Shown: positions 1-15,000 of the stretch, piece after piece | How the letters are laid out: every line of letters begins with the position of its first letter | Position numbering within the stretch: the first letter of the stretch is position 1 | Assembly (NCBI RefSeq): GCF_019649055.1 | Contig: NW_026570522.1 | Span: forward strand, 1 to 61,829 | Source of the DNA: Paramacrobiotus metropolitanus | Lineage: Eukaryota > Tardigrada > Eutardigrada > Parachela > Macrobiotidae | Direction of reading: 5' to 3' | Length of the DNA stretch: 61,829 bases | The notes under the pieces: model-generated | Told to the model about the DNA's origin: nothing | What the model saw: the letters and a program-made list of their open reading frames with translations, nothing else | Databases searched by the model: none | Made by a program: the position numbers and the translations under genes

Positions 1-3000
1 AGGCACACCTCTTCTTGTCTTCATACGAAAACTTGCTCACACATAAAACAGACATGTCACGGAAACAACACGAAAGTGCCGTGCTCTCTCCGTGAATGGC
101 ACCCGTGGCCGGGATGAAGGTATTGCACTAAACCTGGGGATTTTCGTTCTGGACTCGAATGATGGGGTGCTCTGGATGAAAGACCACCAGCTACCGGCTT
201 AGCAGGACTGTTTGTAGGTACCGCAGCTACCAACTGATTCCGAGCAACCATCAGCCATATCGGGAAGAGACGAGATACTGGAGTCACATTTGTAGGCCCT
301 TGTCGCACGGAGGAGCACACCTCTTCTTGTCTTCACACGAAAACTTGCTCCACACACGCACACACAAAACACACATGTCACGAAACAACACGATAATGCC
401 GTGCTCTTTGCCGTGAAAGGCACCCCGTGGCCGGGGTGAAGGTATTGCACCTAGACCTGGGGATTTTCGTTCTGGACTCGAACGGTGGGTTGCTCTGGAT
501 GAAAGACCACCAGCTACCGGCTTAGCAGGACTGTTTTGTGGGTACCGCAGCTACCAACTGATTCCGAGCAACCATCAGCCATATCGGGAAGAGACGAGAT
601 ACTGGGGTCACATATGTAGGCCCTAGTCGCACGGAGGCACACCTCTTCTTGTCTTCAAACGAAAACTTTCTCCACACACGCACACACAAAACACACATGT
701 CACGAAAAACACGAAAATGCCGTGCTCTGCCGTGAAAGCACCCGTGGCCGGGATGAAGGTATTGCACCTAGACCTTGGGGGATTTTCGTTCTGGACTGAA
801 TGGTGGGTTGCTCTGGATGAAAGACCACCAGCTACCGGCTTAGCAGGACTGTTTGTGGGTACCGCAGCTACCAACTGATTCCGAGCAACCGTCAGCCATA
901 TCGGGAAGAGACGAGATACTGGGGTCACATTTGTAGGCCCTTGTCGCACGGAGGCACACCTGTTCTTGTCTTCATACGAAAACTTGCTCCACACATAAAA
1001 CAGACATGTCACGAAACAACACGAAAGTGCCGTGCTCTCGCCGTGAATGGCACCCGTGGCCGGGATGAAGGTATTGCACCTAAACCTGGGGGATTTTCGT
1101 TCTGGACTCGAATGATGGGGTGCTCTGGATGAAAGACCACCAGCTACCGGCTTAGCAGGATTGTTTGTGGGTACCGCAGCTACCAACTGATTCCAGCAAC
1201 CATCAGCCATATCGGGAAGAGACGAGATACTGGGGTCACATTTGTAGGCCCTTGTCACCTTTTGGAGGCACCTCTTCTTGTCTTCACACGAAAACTTGCC
1301 CACACACGCACACACAAAACACACATGTCACGAAACAACACGATAATGCCGTGCTCTTGCCGTGAAAGGCACCAATGGCCGGGGTGAAGGTGTTGCACCT
1401 AGACCTGGGGATGTTCGTTCTGGACTCGAACGGTGGGTTGCTCTGGATGAAAGACCACCAGCTACCGGCTTAGCAGGACTGTTTGTGGGTACCACGCAGC
1501 TACCAACTGATTCCGAGCAACCATCAGCCATGTCGGAAGAGACGAGATACTGGGGTCACATATGTAGGCCCTAGTCGCTTTTGGAGGCACACCTCTTCTT
1601 GTCTTCAAACGAAAACTTTCTCCACACACGCACACACAAAACACACACATGTCACGAAAAACAACACGAAAATGCCGTGCTCTCTGCCGTGAAAGGCACC
1701 GTGGCCGGATGAAGGTATTGCACCTAGACCTGGGGATTTTCGTTCTGGACTCGAATGGTGGGTTGCTCTGGATGAAAGACCACCAGCTACCGGCTTAGCA
1801 GGACTGTTTGTGGGTACCGCAGCCTACCAAACTGATTCCGAGCAACCGTCAGCCATATCGGGAAGAGACGAGATACTGGGGTCACATTTGTAGGCCCTTG
1901 TCGCACGGAGGCACACCTGTTCTTGTCTTCATACGAAAACTTGCTCCACACATAAAACAGACATGTCACGAAACAACACGAAAGTGCCGTGCTCTCGCCG
2001 TGAATGGCACCCGTGGCCGGGATGAAGGTATTGCACCTAAACCTGGGGGATTTTCGTTCTGGACTCGAATGATGGGGTGCTCTGGATGAAAGACCACCAG
2101 CTACCGGCTTAGCAGGACTGTTTGTGGGTACCGCAGCTACCAACTGATTCCGAGCAACCATCAGCCATATCGGGAAGAGACGAGATACTGGGGTCACATT
2201 TGTAGGCCCTTGTCGCACGGAGGCACTCTTCTTGTCTTCACACGAAAACTTGCTCCACACACACGCACACAAACACACATGTCACGAAACAACACGATAA
2301 TGCCGTGCTCTTGCCGTGAAAGGCACCCGTGGCCGGGGTGAAGGTATTGCACCTAGACCTGGGGGATGTTCGTTTGGACTCGAACGGTGGGTTGCTCTGG
2401 ATGAAAGACCACCAGCTACCGGCTTAGCAGGACTGTTTGTGGGTACCGCAGCTACCAACTGATTCCGAGCAACCATCAGCCATGTCGGGAAGAGACGAGA
2501 TACTGGGGTCACATATGTAGGCCCTAGTCGCACGGAGGCACACTCTTCTTGTCTTCAAACGAAAACTTTCTCCACACACGCACACACAAAACACATGTCA
2601 CGAAAAAACACGAAAATGCCGTGCTCTGCCGTGAAAGGCACCCGTGGCCGGGATGAAGGTAGTTGCACCTAGACCTGGGGATTTTCGTTCTGGACTCGAA
2701 TGGTGGGTTGCTCTGGATGAAAGACCACCAGCTACCGGCTTAGCAGGACTGTTTGTGGGTACCGCAGCTACCAACTGATTCCGAGCAACCGTTAGCCATA
2801 TCGGGAAGAGACGAGATACTGGGGTCACATTTGTAGGCCCTTGTCGCACGGAGGCACACCTCTTCTTGTCTTCACACGAAAACTTGCTCCACACACACGC
2901 ACACACAAAACACACATGTCACGAAACAACACGATAATGCCGTGCTCTTGCCGTGAAAGGCACCCGTGGCCGGGATGAAGGTATTGCACCTAAACCTGGG

Positions 3001-6000
3001 GGTATTTTCGTTCTGGACTCGAATGATGGGGTGCTCTGGATGAAAGACCACCAGCTAGCTTAGCAGGACTGTTTGTGGGTACCGCAGCTACCAACTGATT
3101 CCGAGCAACCATCAGCCATGTCGGGAAGAGACGAGATACTGGGGTCACATATGTAGGCCCTAGTCGCACGGAGGCACACACCTCTTCTTGTCTTCAAACG
3201 AAAACTTTCTCCACACACGCACACACAAAACACATGTCACGAAAAAACACGAAAATGCTGCTCTCATGTGAAAGGCACCCGTGGCCGGGATGAAGGTATT
3301 GCACCTAGACCTGGGGATTTTCGTTCTGGACTCGAATGGTGGGTTGCTCTGGATGACCACCAGCTACCGGCTTAGCAGGACTGTTTGTGGGTACCGCAGC
3401 TACCAACTGATTCCGAGCAACCGTTAGTATCGGGAAGAGACGAGATACTGGGGTCACATTTAGGCCCTTGTCGCACGGAGGCACACCTGTTCTTGTCTTC
3501 ATACGAAAACTTGCTCCACATAAAACAGACATGTCACAAAAAAACACGAAAATGCCGTGCTCTCGCCGTGAAAGGCACCCGTGGCCGGGATGAAGGTATT
3601 GCACCTAAACCTGGGGGATTTTCGTTCTGGACTCGAATGATGGGGTGCTCTGGATGAAAGACCACCAGCTACCGGCTTAGCAGGACTGTTTGTGGGTACC
3701 GCAGACACCAACTGATTCCGAGCAACCATCAGCCATATCGGGAAGAGACAAGATACTGGGGCCACATTTGTAGGCCCTTGTCGCACGGAGGCACACCTCT
3801 TCTTGTCTTCATACGAAAACTTGCTCCACACATAAAACAGACATGTCACGAAACAACACGAAAGTGCCGTGCTCTCGCCGTGAATGGCACCCGTGGCCGG
3901 GATGAAGGTATTGCACCTAAACCTGGGGGATTTTCGTTCTGGACTCGAATGATGGGGTGCTCTGGATGAAAGACCACCAGCTACCGGCTTAGCAGGATTG
4001 TTTGTGGGTACCGCAGCTACCAACTGATTCCGAGCAACCATCAGCCATATCGGGAAGAGACGAGATACTGGGGTCACATTTGTAGGCCCTTGTCGCACGG
4101 AGGCACACCTCTTCTTGTCTTCACACGAAAACTTGCTCCACACACACGCACACACAAAACACACATGTCACGAAACAACACGATAATGCCGTGCTCTTGC
4201 CGTGAAAGGCACCCGTGGCCGGGGTGAAGGTATTGCACCTAGACCTGGGGGATGTTCGTTCTGGACTCGAACGGTGGGTTGCTCTGGATGAAAGACCACC
4301 AGCTACCGGCTTAGCAGGACTGTTTGTGGGTACCGCAGCTACCAACTGATTCCGAGCAACCATCAGCCATGTCGGGAAGAGACGAGATACTGGGGTCATA
4401 TGTAGGCCCTAGTCGCACGGAGGCACACCTCTTCTTGTCTTCAAACGAAAACTTTCTCCACACACGCACACAAAACACACATGTCACGAAAAAACACGAA
4501 AATGCCGTGCTCTCGTGAAAGGCACCCGTGGCCGGGATGAAGGTATTGCACCTAGACCTGGGGGATTTTCGTTCTGGACTCGAATGGTGGGTTGCTCTGG
4601 ATGAAAGACCACCAGCTACCGGCTTAGCAGGACTGTTTGTGGGTACCGCAGCTACCAACTGATTCCGAGCAACCGTTAGCCATATCGGGAAGAGACGAGA
4701 TACTGGGGTCACATTTGTAGGCCCTTGTCGCACGGAGGCACACCTCTTCTTGTCTTCACACGAAAACTTGCTCCACACACACGCACACACAAAACACACA
4801 TGTCACGAAACAACACGATAATGCCGTGCTCTTGCCGTGAAAGGCACCCGTGGCCGGGATGAAGGTATTGCACCTAAACCTGGGGTATTTTCGTTCTGGA
4901 CTCGAATGATGGGGTGCTCTGGATGAAAGACCACCAGCTACCAGCTTAGCAGGACTGTTTGTGGGTACCGCAGCTACCAACTGATTCCGAGCAACCATCA
5001 GCCATGTCGGGAAGAGACGAGATACTGGGGTCATGTAGGCCCTAGTCGCACGGAGGCACACCTCTTCTTGTCTTCAAACGAAAACTTTCTCCACACACGC
5101 ACACACAAAACACATGTCACGAAAAACACGAAAATGCCGTGCTCTCGCCGTGAAAGGCACCCGTGGCCGGGATGAAGGTATTGCACCTAGACCTGGGGGA
5201 TTTTCGTTCTGGACTCGAATGGTGGGTTGCTCTGGATGAAAGACCACCAGCTACCGGCTTAGCAGGACTGTTTGTGGGTACCGCAGCTACCAACTGATTC
5301 CGAGCAACCGTTAGCCATATCGGGAAGAGACGAGATACTGGGGTCACATTTGTAGGCCCTTGTCGCACGGAGGCACACCTGTTCTTGTCTTCATACGAAA
5401 ACTTGCTCCACACATAAAACAGACATGTCACAAAAAAACACGAAAATGCCGTGCTCTCGCCGTGAAAGGCACCCGTGGCCGGGATGAAGGTATTGCACCT
5501 AAACCTGGGGGATTTTCGTTCTGGACTCGAATGATGGGGTGCTCTGGATGAAAGACCACCAGCTACCGGCTTAGCAGGACTGTTTGTGGGTACCGCAGCT
5601 ACCAACTGATTCCGAGCAACCATCAGCCATATCGGGAAGAGACGAGATACTGGGGTCACATTTGTAGGCCCTTGTCGCACGGAGGCACACCTCTTCTTGT
5701 CTTCATACGAAAACTTGCTCCACATAAAACAGACATGTCACGAAACAACACGAGTGCCGTGCTCGCCGTGAATGGCACCCGTGGCCGGGATGAAGGTATT
5801 GCACCTAAACCTGGGGATTTTCGTTCTGGACTCGAATGATGGGGTGCTCTGGATGAAAGACCACCAGCTACCGGCTTAGCAGGACTGTTTGTGGGTACCG
5901 CAGCTACCAACTGATTCCGAGCAACCGTCAGCCATATCGGGAAGAGACGAGATACTGGGGTCACATTTGTAGGCCCTTGTCGCACGGAGGCACACCTCTT

Positions 6001-9000
6001 CTTGTCTTCACACGAAAACTTCCTCCACACACACGCACACACAACACACATGTCACGAAACAACACGATAATGCCGTGCTCTTGCCGTGAAAGGCACCCG
6101 TGGCCGGGGTGAAGGTATTGCACCTAGACCTGGGGGATGTTCGTTCTGGACTCGAACGGTGGGTTGCTCTGGATGAAAGACCACCAGCTACCGGCTTAGC
6201 AGGACTGTTTGTGGGTACCGCAGCTACCAACTGATTCCGAGCAACCATCAGCCATGTCGGGAAGAGACGAGATACTGGGGTCACATATGTAGGCCCTAGT
6301 CGCACGGAGGCACACCTCTTCTTGTCTTCAAACGAAAACTTTCTCCACACACACGCACACACAAAACACACATGTCACGAAAAAACACGAAAATGCCGTG
6401 CTCTCGCCGTGAAAGGCACCCGTGGCCGGGATGAAGGTATTGCACCTAGACCTGGGGGATTTTCGTTCTGGACTCGAATGGTGGGTTGCTCTGGATGAAA
6501 GACCACCAGCTACCGGCTTAGCAGGACTGTTTGTGGGTACCGCAGCTACCAACTGATTCCGAGCAACCATCAGCCATATCGGGAAGAGACGAGATACTGG
6601 GGTCACATTTGTAGGCCCTTGTCGCACGGAGGCACACCTGTTCTTGTCTTCATACGAAAACTTGCTCCACACATAAAACAGACATGTCACGAAACAACAC
6701 GAAAGTGCCGTGCTCTCGCCGTGAATGGCACCCGTGGCCGGGATGAAGGTATTGCACCTAAACCTGGGGATTTTCGTTCTGGACTCGAATGATGGGGTGC
6801 TCTGGATGAAAGACCACCAGCTACCGGCTTAGCAGGACTGTTTGTGGGTACCGCAGCTACCAACTGATTCCGAGCAACCATCAGCCATATCGGGAAGAGA
6901 CGAGATACTGGGGTCACATTTGTAGGCCCTTGTCGCACGGAGGCACACCTCTTCTTGTCTTCACACGAAAACTTGCTCCACACACACGCACACACAAAAC
7001 ACACATGTCACGAAACAACACGATAATGCCGTGCTCTTGCCGTGAAAGGCACCCGTGGCCGGGGTGAAGGTATTGCACCTAGACCTGGGGGATGTTCGTT
7101 CTGGACTCGAACGGTGGGTTGCTCTGGATGAAAGACCACCAGCTACCGGCTTAGCAGGACTGTTTGTGGGTACCGCAGCTACCAACTGATTCCGAGCAAC
7201 CGTCAGCCATATCGGGAAGAGACGAGATACTGGGGTCACATTTGTAGGCCCTTGTCGCACGGAGGCACACCTGTTCTTGTCTTCACACGAAAACTTGCTC
7301 CACACATAAAACAGACATGTCACGAAACAACACGAAAGTGCCGTGCTCTCGCCGTGAATGGCACCCGTGGCCGGGATGAAGGTATTGCACCTAAACCTGG
7401 GGTATTTTCGTTCTGGACTCGAATGATGGGGTGCTCTGGATGAAAGACCACCAGCTACCGGCTTAGCAGGACTGTTTGTGGGTACCGCAGCTACCAACTG
7501 ATTCCGAGCAACCATCAGCCATGTCGGGAAGAGACGAGATACTGGGGTCACATATGTAGGCCCTAGTCGCACGGAGGCACACCTCTTCTTGTCTTCAAAC
7601 GAAAACTTTGCTCCACACACACGCACACACAAAACACACATGTCACGAAACAACACGAAAATGCCGTGCTCTTGCCGTGAAAGGCACCCGTGGCCGGGAT
7701 GAAGGTATTGCACCTAGACCTGGGGGATTTTCGTTCTGGACTCGAATGGTGGGTTGCTCTGGATGAAAGACCACCAGCTACCGGCTTAGCAGGACTGTTT
7801 GTGGGTACCGCAGCTACCAACTGATTCCGAGCAACCGTCAGCCATATCGGGAAGAGACGAGATACTGGGGTCACATTTGTAGGCCCTTGTCGCACGGAGG
7901 CACACCTGTTCTTGTCTTCACACGAAAACTTGCTCCACATAAAACAGACATGTCACGAAACAACACGAAAGTGCCGTGCTCTCGCCGTGAATGGCACCCG
8001 TGGCCGGGATGAAGGTATTGCACCTAAACCTGGGGATTTTCGTTCTGGACTCGAATGATGGGGTGCTCTGGATGAAAGACCACCAGCTACCGGCTTAGTA
8101 GGACTGTTTGTGGGTACCGCAGCTACCAACTGATTCCGAGCAACCATCAGCCATATCGGGAAGAGACGAGATACTGGGGTCGTTTGTAGGCCCTTGTCGC
8201 ACGGAGGCACACCTCTTCTTGTCTTCACACGAAAACTTGCCCACACACGCACAAAACACACATGTCACGAAACAACACGATAATGCCGTGCTCTTGCCGT
8301 GAAAGGCACCCGTGGCCGGGGTGAAGGTATTGCACCTAGACCTGGGGGATTTTCGTTCTGGACTCGAACGGTGGGTTGCTCTGGATGAAAGACCACCAGC
8401 GACCGGCTTAGCAGGACTGTTTGTGGGTACCGCAGCTACCAACTGATTCCGAGCAACCGTCAGCCATATCAAGACGAGATACTGGGTCCATTTGCCCTTG
8501 TCGCAGGAGGCACCTGTTCTTCTCTTCACACGAAAACTTGCTCCACACATAAAACAGACATGTCACGAAACAACACGAAAGTGCCGTGCTCGCTAATGAA
8601 TGGCACCTGGCCGGGATGAAGGTATTGCACCTAAACCTGGGGTATTTTCGTTCTGGACTCGAATGATGGGGTGCTCTGGATGAAAGACCACCAGCTACCG
8701 GCTTAGCAGGACTGTTTGTAGTACCGCAGCTACCAACTGATTCCGAGCAACCATCGCAATATATCGGGAAGAGACGAGATACTGGGGTCACATTTGTAGG
8801 CCCTTGTCACGGAGGCACACTGTTTTCTCTTCACACGAAAACTTGCTCCACATAAAACAGACATGTCACGAAACAACACGAAAGTGCCGTGCTCTCGCCG
8901 TGAATGGCACCCGTGGCCGGGATGAAGGTATTGCACCTAAACCTGGGGTATTTTCGTTCTGGACTCGAACGAGTGGTTGCTCTGGATGAAGACCACCAGC

Positions 9001-12000
9001 TACCGGCTTAGCAGGACAGTTTGTAAGCTACTGCAGCTAACAACTGATTCCGAGCAATCAGCCATATCGGGAAGAGACGAGATACTGGGGTCACATTTGT
9101 AGGCCCTTGTCGCACGGAGGCACACCAGTTCTTGTCTTCACGAAAACTTGCTCCACACATAAAACAGACATGTCACGAAACAACACGAAAGTGCCGTGCT
9201 CGCCGTGAATGGCACCCGTGGCCGGGATGAAAGTATTGCACCTAGACCTGGGGAGTTTTCGTTCTGGACTCAGAATGATAGTTGCTCTGGATGAAAGACC
9301 ACCAGCTACCGGCTTAGCAGGACTGTTTGTGGGTACCGCAGCCAGCTAACTGATTCCGAGCAACCGTCAGCCATATCGGGAAGAGACGAGATACTGGGGT
9401 CACATTTGTAGGCCCTTGTCGCACGGAGGCACACCTCTTCTTGTCTTCACGAAAACTTGGCTCACACACGCACACACAAAACACACATGTCACGAAACAA
9501 CACGAAAATGCCGTGCTTTTGCCGTGAAAGGCACCCGTGGCCGGGATGAAGGTATTGCACCTAGACCTGGGGGATTTTCGTTCTGGACTCAGAATGGTGG
9601 GTTGCTCTGGATGAAAGACCACCAGCTACCGGCTTAGGTGTTTGTGGGTACCGCAGCTACCAACTGATTCCAAGCAACTCAGCCATATCGGGAAGAGACG
9701 AGATACTGGGGTCACATTTGTAGGCCCTTCTAGTCGCACGGAGGCACACCTCTTCTTGTCTTCACACGAAAACTTGCTCCACACATAAAACAGACATGTC
9801 GCAGAAACAACACGAGTGCCGTGCTCTCATACAATGAAAGGCACCGTGGCCGGGATGAAAGTAATGCACCTAGACCTGGGGATTTTCGTTCTGGACTCGA
9901 ATGATGGGTTGCTCTGGATGAAAGACCACCAGCTACCGGCTTAGCAGGACTGTTTGTGGGTACCGCAGCTACTGATTCCGAGCAACCGTCAGCCATATCG
10001 GGAAGAGACGAGATACTGGGGTCACATTTGTAGGCCCTGTCGCACGGAGGCACACCTGTTCTTGTCTTCATACGAAACTTGCTCCACACATAAAACAGAC
10101 ATGTCACGAAACAACACGAAAGTGCCGTGCTCTCGCCGTGAATGGCACCCGTGGCCGGGATGAAACAATTGCACCTAGACCTGGGGATTTTCGTTCTGGA
10201 CTCGAATGATAGGTTGCTCTGGATGAAAGACCACCAGCTACCGGCCAGGACTGTTTTGTGGGTACCGCAGCTACCAACTGATTCCGAGCAACCGTCAGCC
10301 ATATCGGGAAGAGACGAGATACTGGGGTCACATTTGTAGGCCCTTGTCGCACGGAGGCACACCTCTGTTCTTGTCTTCACACGAAAACTTGCTCCACATA
10401 AAACAGACATGTCACGAAACAACACGAAAGTGCCGTGCTCTCGCCGTGAATGGCACCCGTGGCCGGGATGAAGGTATTGCACCTAGACCTGGGGATTTTC
10501 GTTCTGGACTCGAATGATAGGGTGCTCTGGATGAAAGACCACCAGCTACCGGCTTAGCAGGACTGTTTGTGGGTACCGCAGCTACCAACTGATTCCGAGC
10601 AACCATCAGCCATATCAAGAGACGAGATACTGGGGTCACATTTGTAGGCCCTTGTCGCACGGAGGCACACCTCTTCTTGTCTTCACACGAAAACTTGCTC
10701 CACACACACGCACACATAAAATACACATGTCACGAAACAACACGAAATGCCGTGCTCTTGCCGTGAAAGGCACCCGTGGCCGGGATGAAGGTATTGCACC
10801 TAGACCTGGGGATTTTCGTTCTGGACTCGAATGGTGGGGTGCTCTGGATGAAAGACCACCAGCTACCGGCTTAGCAGGACGGTGTTTGTGGTACCGCAGC
10901 TACCAACTGATTCCAAGCAACCATCAGCCATGTCGGGAAGACGAGATACTGGGGTCATTTGTAGGCCCTTGTCGCACGGAGGCACACCTCTTCTTGTCTT
11001 CACACGAAAACTTGCTCCACACATAAAACAGACATGTCACGAAACAACACGAAAGTGCCGTGCTCTCGTGAAAGGCACCCGTGGCCGGGATGAAGGTATT
11101 ACACCTAGACCTGGGGGATTTTCGTTCTGGACTCGAATGATGGGTTGCTCTGGATGAAAGACCACCAGCTACCGGCTTAGCAGGACTGTTTGTGGGTACC
11201 GCAGCTACCAACTGATTCCGAGCAACCATCAGCCATATCGGGAAGAGACGAGATACTGGGGTCATTTGTAGGCCCTTGTCGCACGGAGGCACACCTGTTC
11301 TTGTCTTCACACGAAAACTTGCTCACACATAAAACAGACATGTCACGAAACAACACGAAGGTGCCGTGCTCTCGCCGTGAAAGGCGCCCGTGGCCGGGAT
11401 GAAGGTATTGAACCTAGACCTGGGGATTTTCGTTCTGGACTCGAATGGTGGGTTGCTCTGGATGAAAGACCACCAGCTACCGGCTTAGCAGGACTGTTTG
11501 TGAGTACCGCAGCTACCAACTGATTCCGAGCAACCATCAGCCATATCGGGAAGAGACGAGATACTGGGGTCACATTTGTAGGCCCTTGTCGCACGGAGGC
11601 ACACCTCTTCTTGTCTTCACACGAAAACTTGCTCCACACACACGCACACACAAAACACACATGTCACGAAACAACACGAAAATGCCGTGCTTTTGCCGTG
11701 AAAGGCACCCGTGGCCGAGATGAAATAGTTGCACCTAGACCTGGGAGATTTTCGTTCTGGACTCGAATGGTGGGTTGCTCTGGACGAAAGACCACCAGCT
11801 ACCGGCTTAGCAGGACTGTTTGTGGGTACCGCAGACACCAACTGATTCCGAGCAACCATCAGCCATATCGGGAAGAGACAAGATACTGGGGCCACATTTG
11901 TAGGCCCTTGTCGCACGGAGGCACACCTCTTCTTGTCTTCACACGAAAACTTTCTCCACACAGAAGCACACACAAAATACACATGTCACGAAACAACACG

Positions 12001-15000
12001 AAAATGTGCCGTGCTCTCGCCGTGAAAGGCACCCTGGCCGGGATGAAGGTATTGCACCTAGACCTGGGGGATTTTCGTTCTGGACTCGAATAGTGGGGTT
12101 GCTCTGGATGAAAGACCACCAGCTACCGGCTTAGCAGGACTGTTTGTGGGTACCGCAGCTACCAACTGATTCCGAGCAATCAGCCATATCGGGAAGAGAC
12201 GAGATACTGGGGTCATTTGTAGGCCCTTGTCGCACGGAGGCACACCTCCTGTCTTCACACGAAAACTTGCACCACACATAAAACAGACATGTCACGAAAC
12301 AACACGAAAGTGCCGTGCTCGCCGTGAAAGGCACCCGTGGCCGGGATGAAGGTTGCACCTAGACCTGGGGATTTTCGTTCTGGACTCGAATGGTGGGTTG
12401 CTCTGGATGAAAGACCACCAGCTACCGGCTTAGCAGGACTGTTTGTGGGTACCGCAGCTACCAACTGATTCCGAGCAACCATCAGCCATATCGGGAAGAG
12501 ACGAGATACTGGGGTCACATTTGTAGGCCCTTGTCGCACGGAGGCACACCTCTTGTCTTCACACGAAAACTTTCTCCACACATAAAACAGACATGTCACG
12601 AAACAACACGAAAGTGCCGTGCTCTTGCCGTGAAAGGCACCCGTGGCCGGGATGAAGGTATTGCACCTAGACCTGGGGATTTTCGTTCTGGACTCGAATG
12701 GTGGGTTGCTCTGGATGAAAGACCACCAGCTACCGGCTTAGCAGGACTGTTTGTGGGTACCGCAGCTACCAACTGATTCCGAGCAACCATCAGCCATATC
12801 GGGAAGAGACGAGATACTGGGGTCACATTTGTAGGCCCTTGTCGCACGGAGGCACACCTCTTCTTGTCTTCACACGAAAACTTGCTCCACACACACGAAC
12901 ACAAAACACATGTCACGAAACAACACGAAAATGCCGTGCTCTCGCCGTGAAAGGCACCCGTGGCCGGGATGAAGGTATTGCACCTGGACCTGGGGGATTT
13001 TCGTTCTGGACTCGAATGATGGGTTGCTCTGGATGAAAGACCACCAGCTACCGGCTTAGCAGGACTGTTTGTGGGTACCGCAGCTACCAACTGATTCCGA
13101 GCAACCATCAGCCATATCGGGAAGCGACGAGATACTGGGGTCACATTTGTAGGCCCTTGTCGCACGGAGGCACACCCGTTCTTGTCTTCACACGAAAACT
13201 TGCTCCACATATAAAACAGACATGTCACAAAACAACACGAAGGTGCCGTGCTCTCGCCGTGAAAGGCGCCCGTGGCCCTGATGAAGGTATTGCACCTAGA
13301 CCTGGGGATTTTCGTTCTGGACTCGAGTGTTGGGGTTGCTCTGGATGAAAGACCACCAGCTACCGGCTTAGCAGGACTGTTTGTGGGTACCGCAGCTACC
13401 AACTGATTCCGAGCAACCATCAGCCATATCGGGAAGAGACGAGATACTGGGGTCACATTTGTAGGCCCTTGTCGCACGGAGGCACACTCTTCTTGTCTTC
13501 ACACGAAAACTTTCTCCACACACACGCACACAAAACAGACATGTCACGAAACAACACGAAAGTGCCGTGCTCTCGCCGTGAATGGCACCCGTGGCCGGGA
13601 TGAAGGTATTGCACCTAAACCTGGGGGATTTTCGTTCTGGACTCGAATGGTGGGTTGCTCTGGATGAAAGACCACCAGCTACCGGCTTAGCAGGACTGTT
13701 TGTGGGTACCGCAGCTACCAACTGATTCCGAGCAACCATCAGCCATATCGGGAAGAGACGAGATACTGGGGTCACATTTGTAGGCCCTTGTCGCACGGAG
13801 GCACACCTGTTCTTGTCTTCACACGAAAACTTGCTCCACACATAAAACAGACATGTCACGAAACAACACGAAAGTGCCGTCCTCTTGCCGTGAAAGGCAC
13901 CCGTGGCCGGGATGAAGTAATTGCACCTAGACCTGGGGATTTTCGTTCTGGACTCGAATGATGGGTTGCTCTGGATGAAAGACCACCAGCTACCGGCTTA
14001 GCAGGACTGTTTGTGGGTACCGCATACCAACTGATTCCGAGCAACCATCAGCCATATCGGGAAGAGACGAGATACTGGGGTCACATTTGTAGGCCCTTGT
14101 CGCACGGAGGCACACCTGTTCTTGTCTTCATACGAAAACTTGCTCCACACACACGCACACACAAAACACACATGTCACGAAACAACACGAAAATGCCGTG
14201 CTTTTGCCGTGAAAGGCACCCGTGGCCGGGATGAAATATTTGCACCTAGACCTGGGGGATTTTCGTTCTGGACTCGAATGGTGGGTTGCTCTGGACGAAA
14301 GACCACCAGTTACCGGCTTAGCAGGACTGTTTGTGGGTACCGCAGCTACCAACTGATTCCGAGCAACCATCAGCCATATCGGGAAGAGACGAGATACTGG
14401 GGTCACATTTGTAGGCCCTTGTCGCACGGAGGCACACCTCTTCTTGTCTTCACACGAAAACTTGCTTCACACCCACGCACACACAAAACACACATGTCAC
14501 GAAACAACACGAAAATACCGTGCTCTTGCCGTGAAAGGCAACCGTGGCCGGGATAAAATAATTGCACCTACACCTGGGAGATTTTCGTTCTAGATTCGAA
14601 TGGTGGGTTGCTCTAGATGAAAGACCACCAGCTACCGGCTTAGCGGGACTGTTTGTGGGTACCGCAGCTACCAACTGATTCCGAGCAACCATCAGCCATA
14701 TCGGGAAGCGACGAGATACTGGGGTCACATTTGTAGGCCCTTGTCGCACGGAGGCACACCCGTTCTTGTCTTCACACGAAAACTTGCTCCACACATAAAA
14801 CAGACATGTCACGAAACAACACGAAGGTGCCGTGCTCTCGCCGTGAAAGGCGCCCGTGGCCCTGATGAAGGTATTGAACCTAGACCTGGGGGATTTTCGT
14901 TCTGGACTCGAGTGTTGGGTTGCTCTGGATGAAAGACCACCAGCTACCGGCTAAGCAGGACTGTTTGTGGGTACCGCAGCTACCAACTGATTCCGAGCAA

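Noticed and set aside
12596-13477. 293-codon ORF and dozens of other long ORFs on both strands in the first 22 kb
   Set aside because: They are repeats of the same 106-codon satellite monomer, open on both strands and broken by indels in most units. This is best explained by a period divisible by three.
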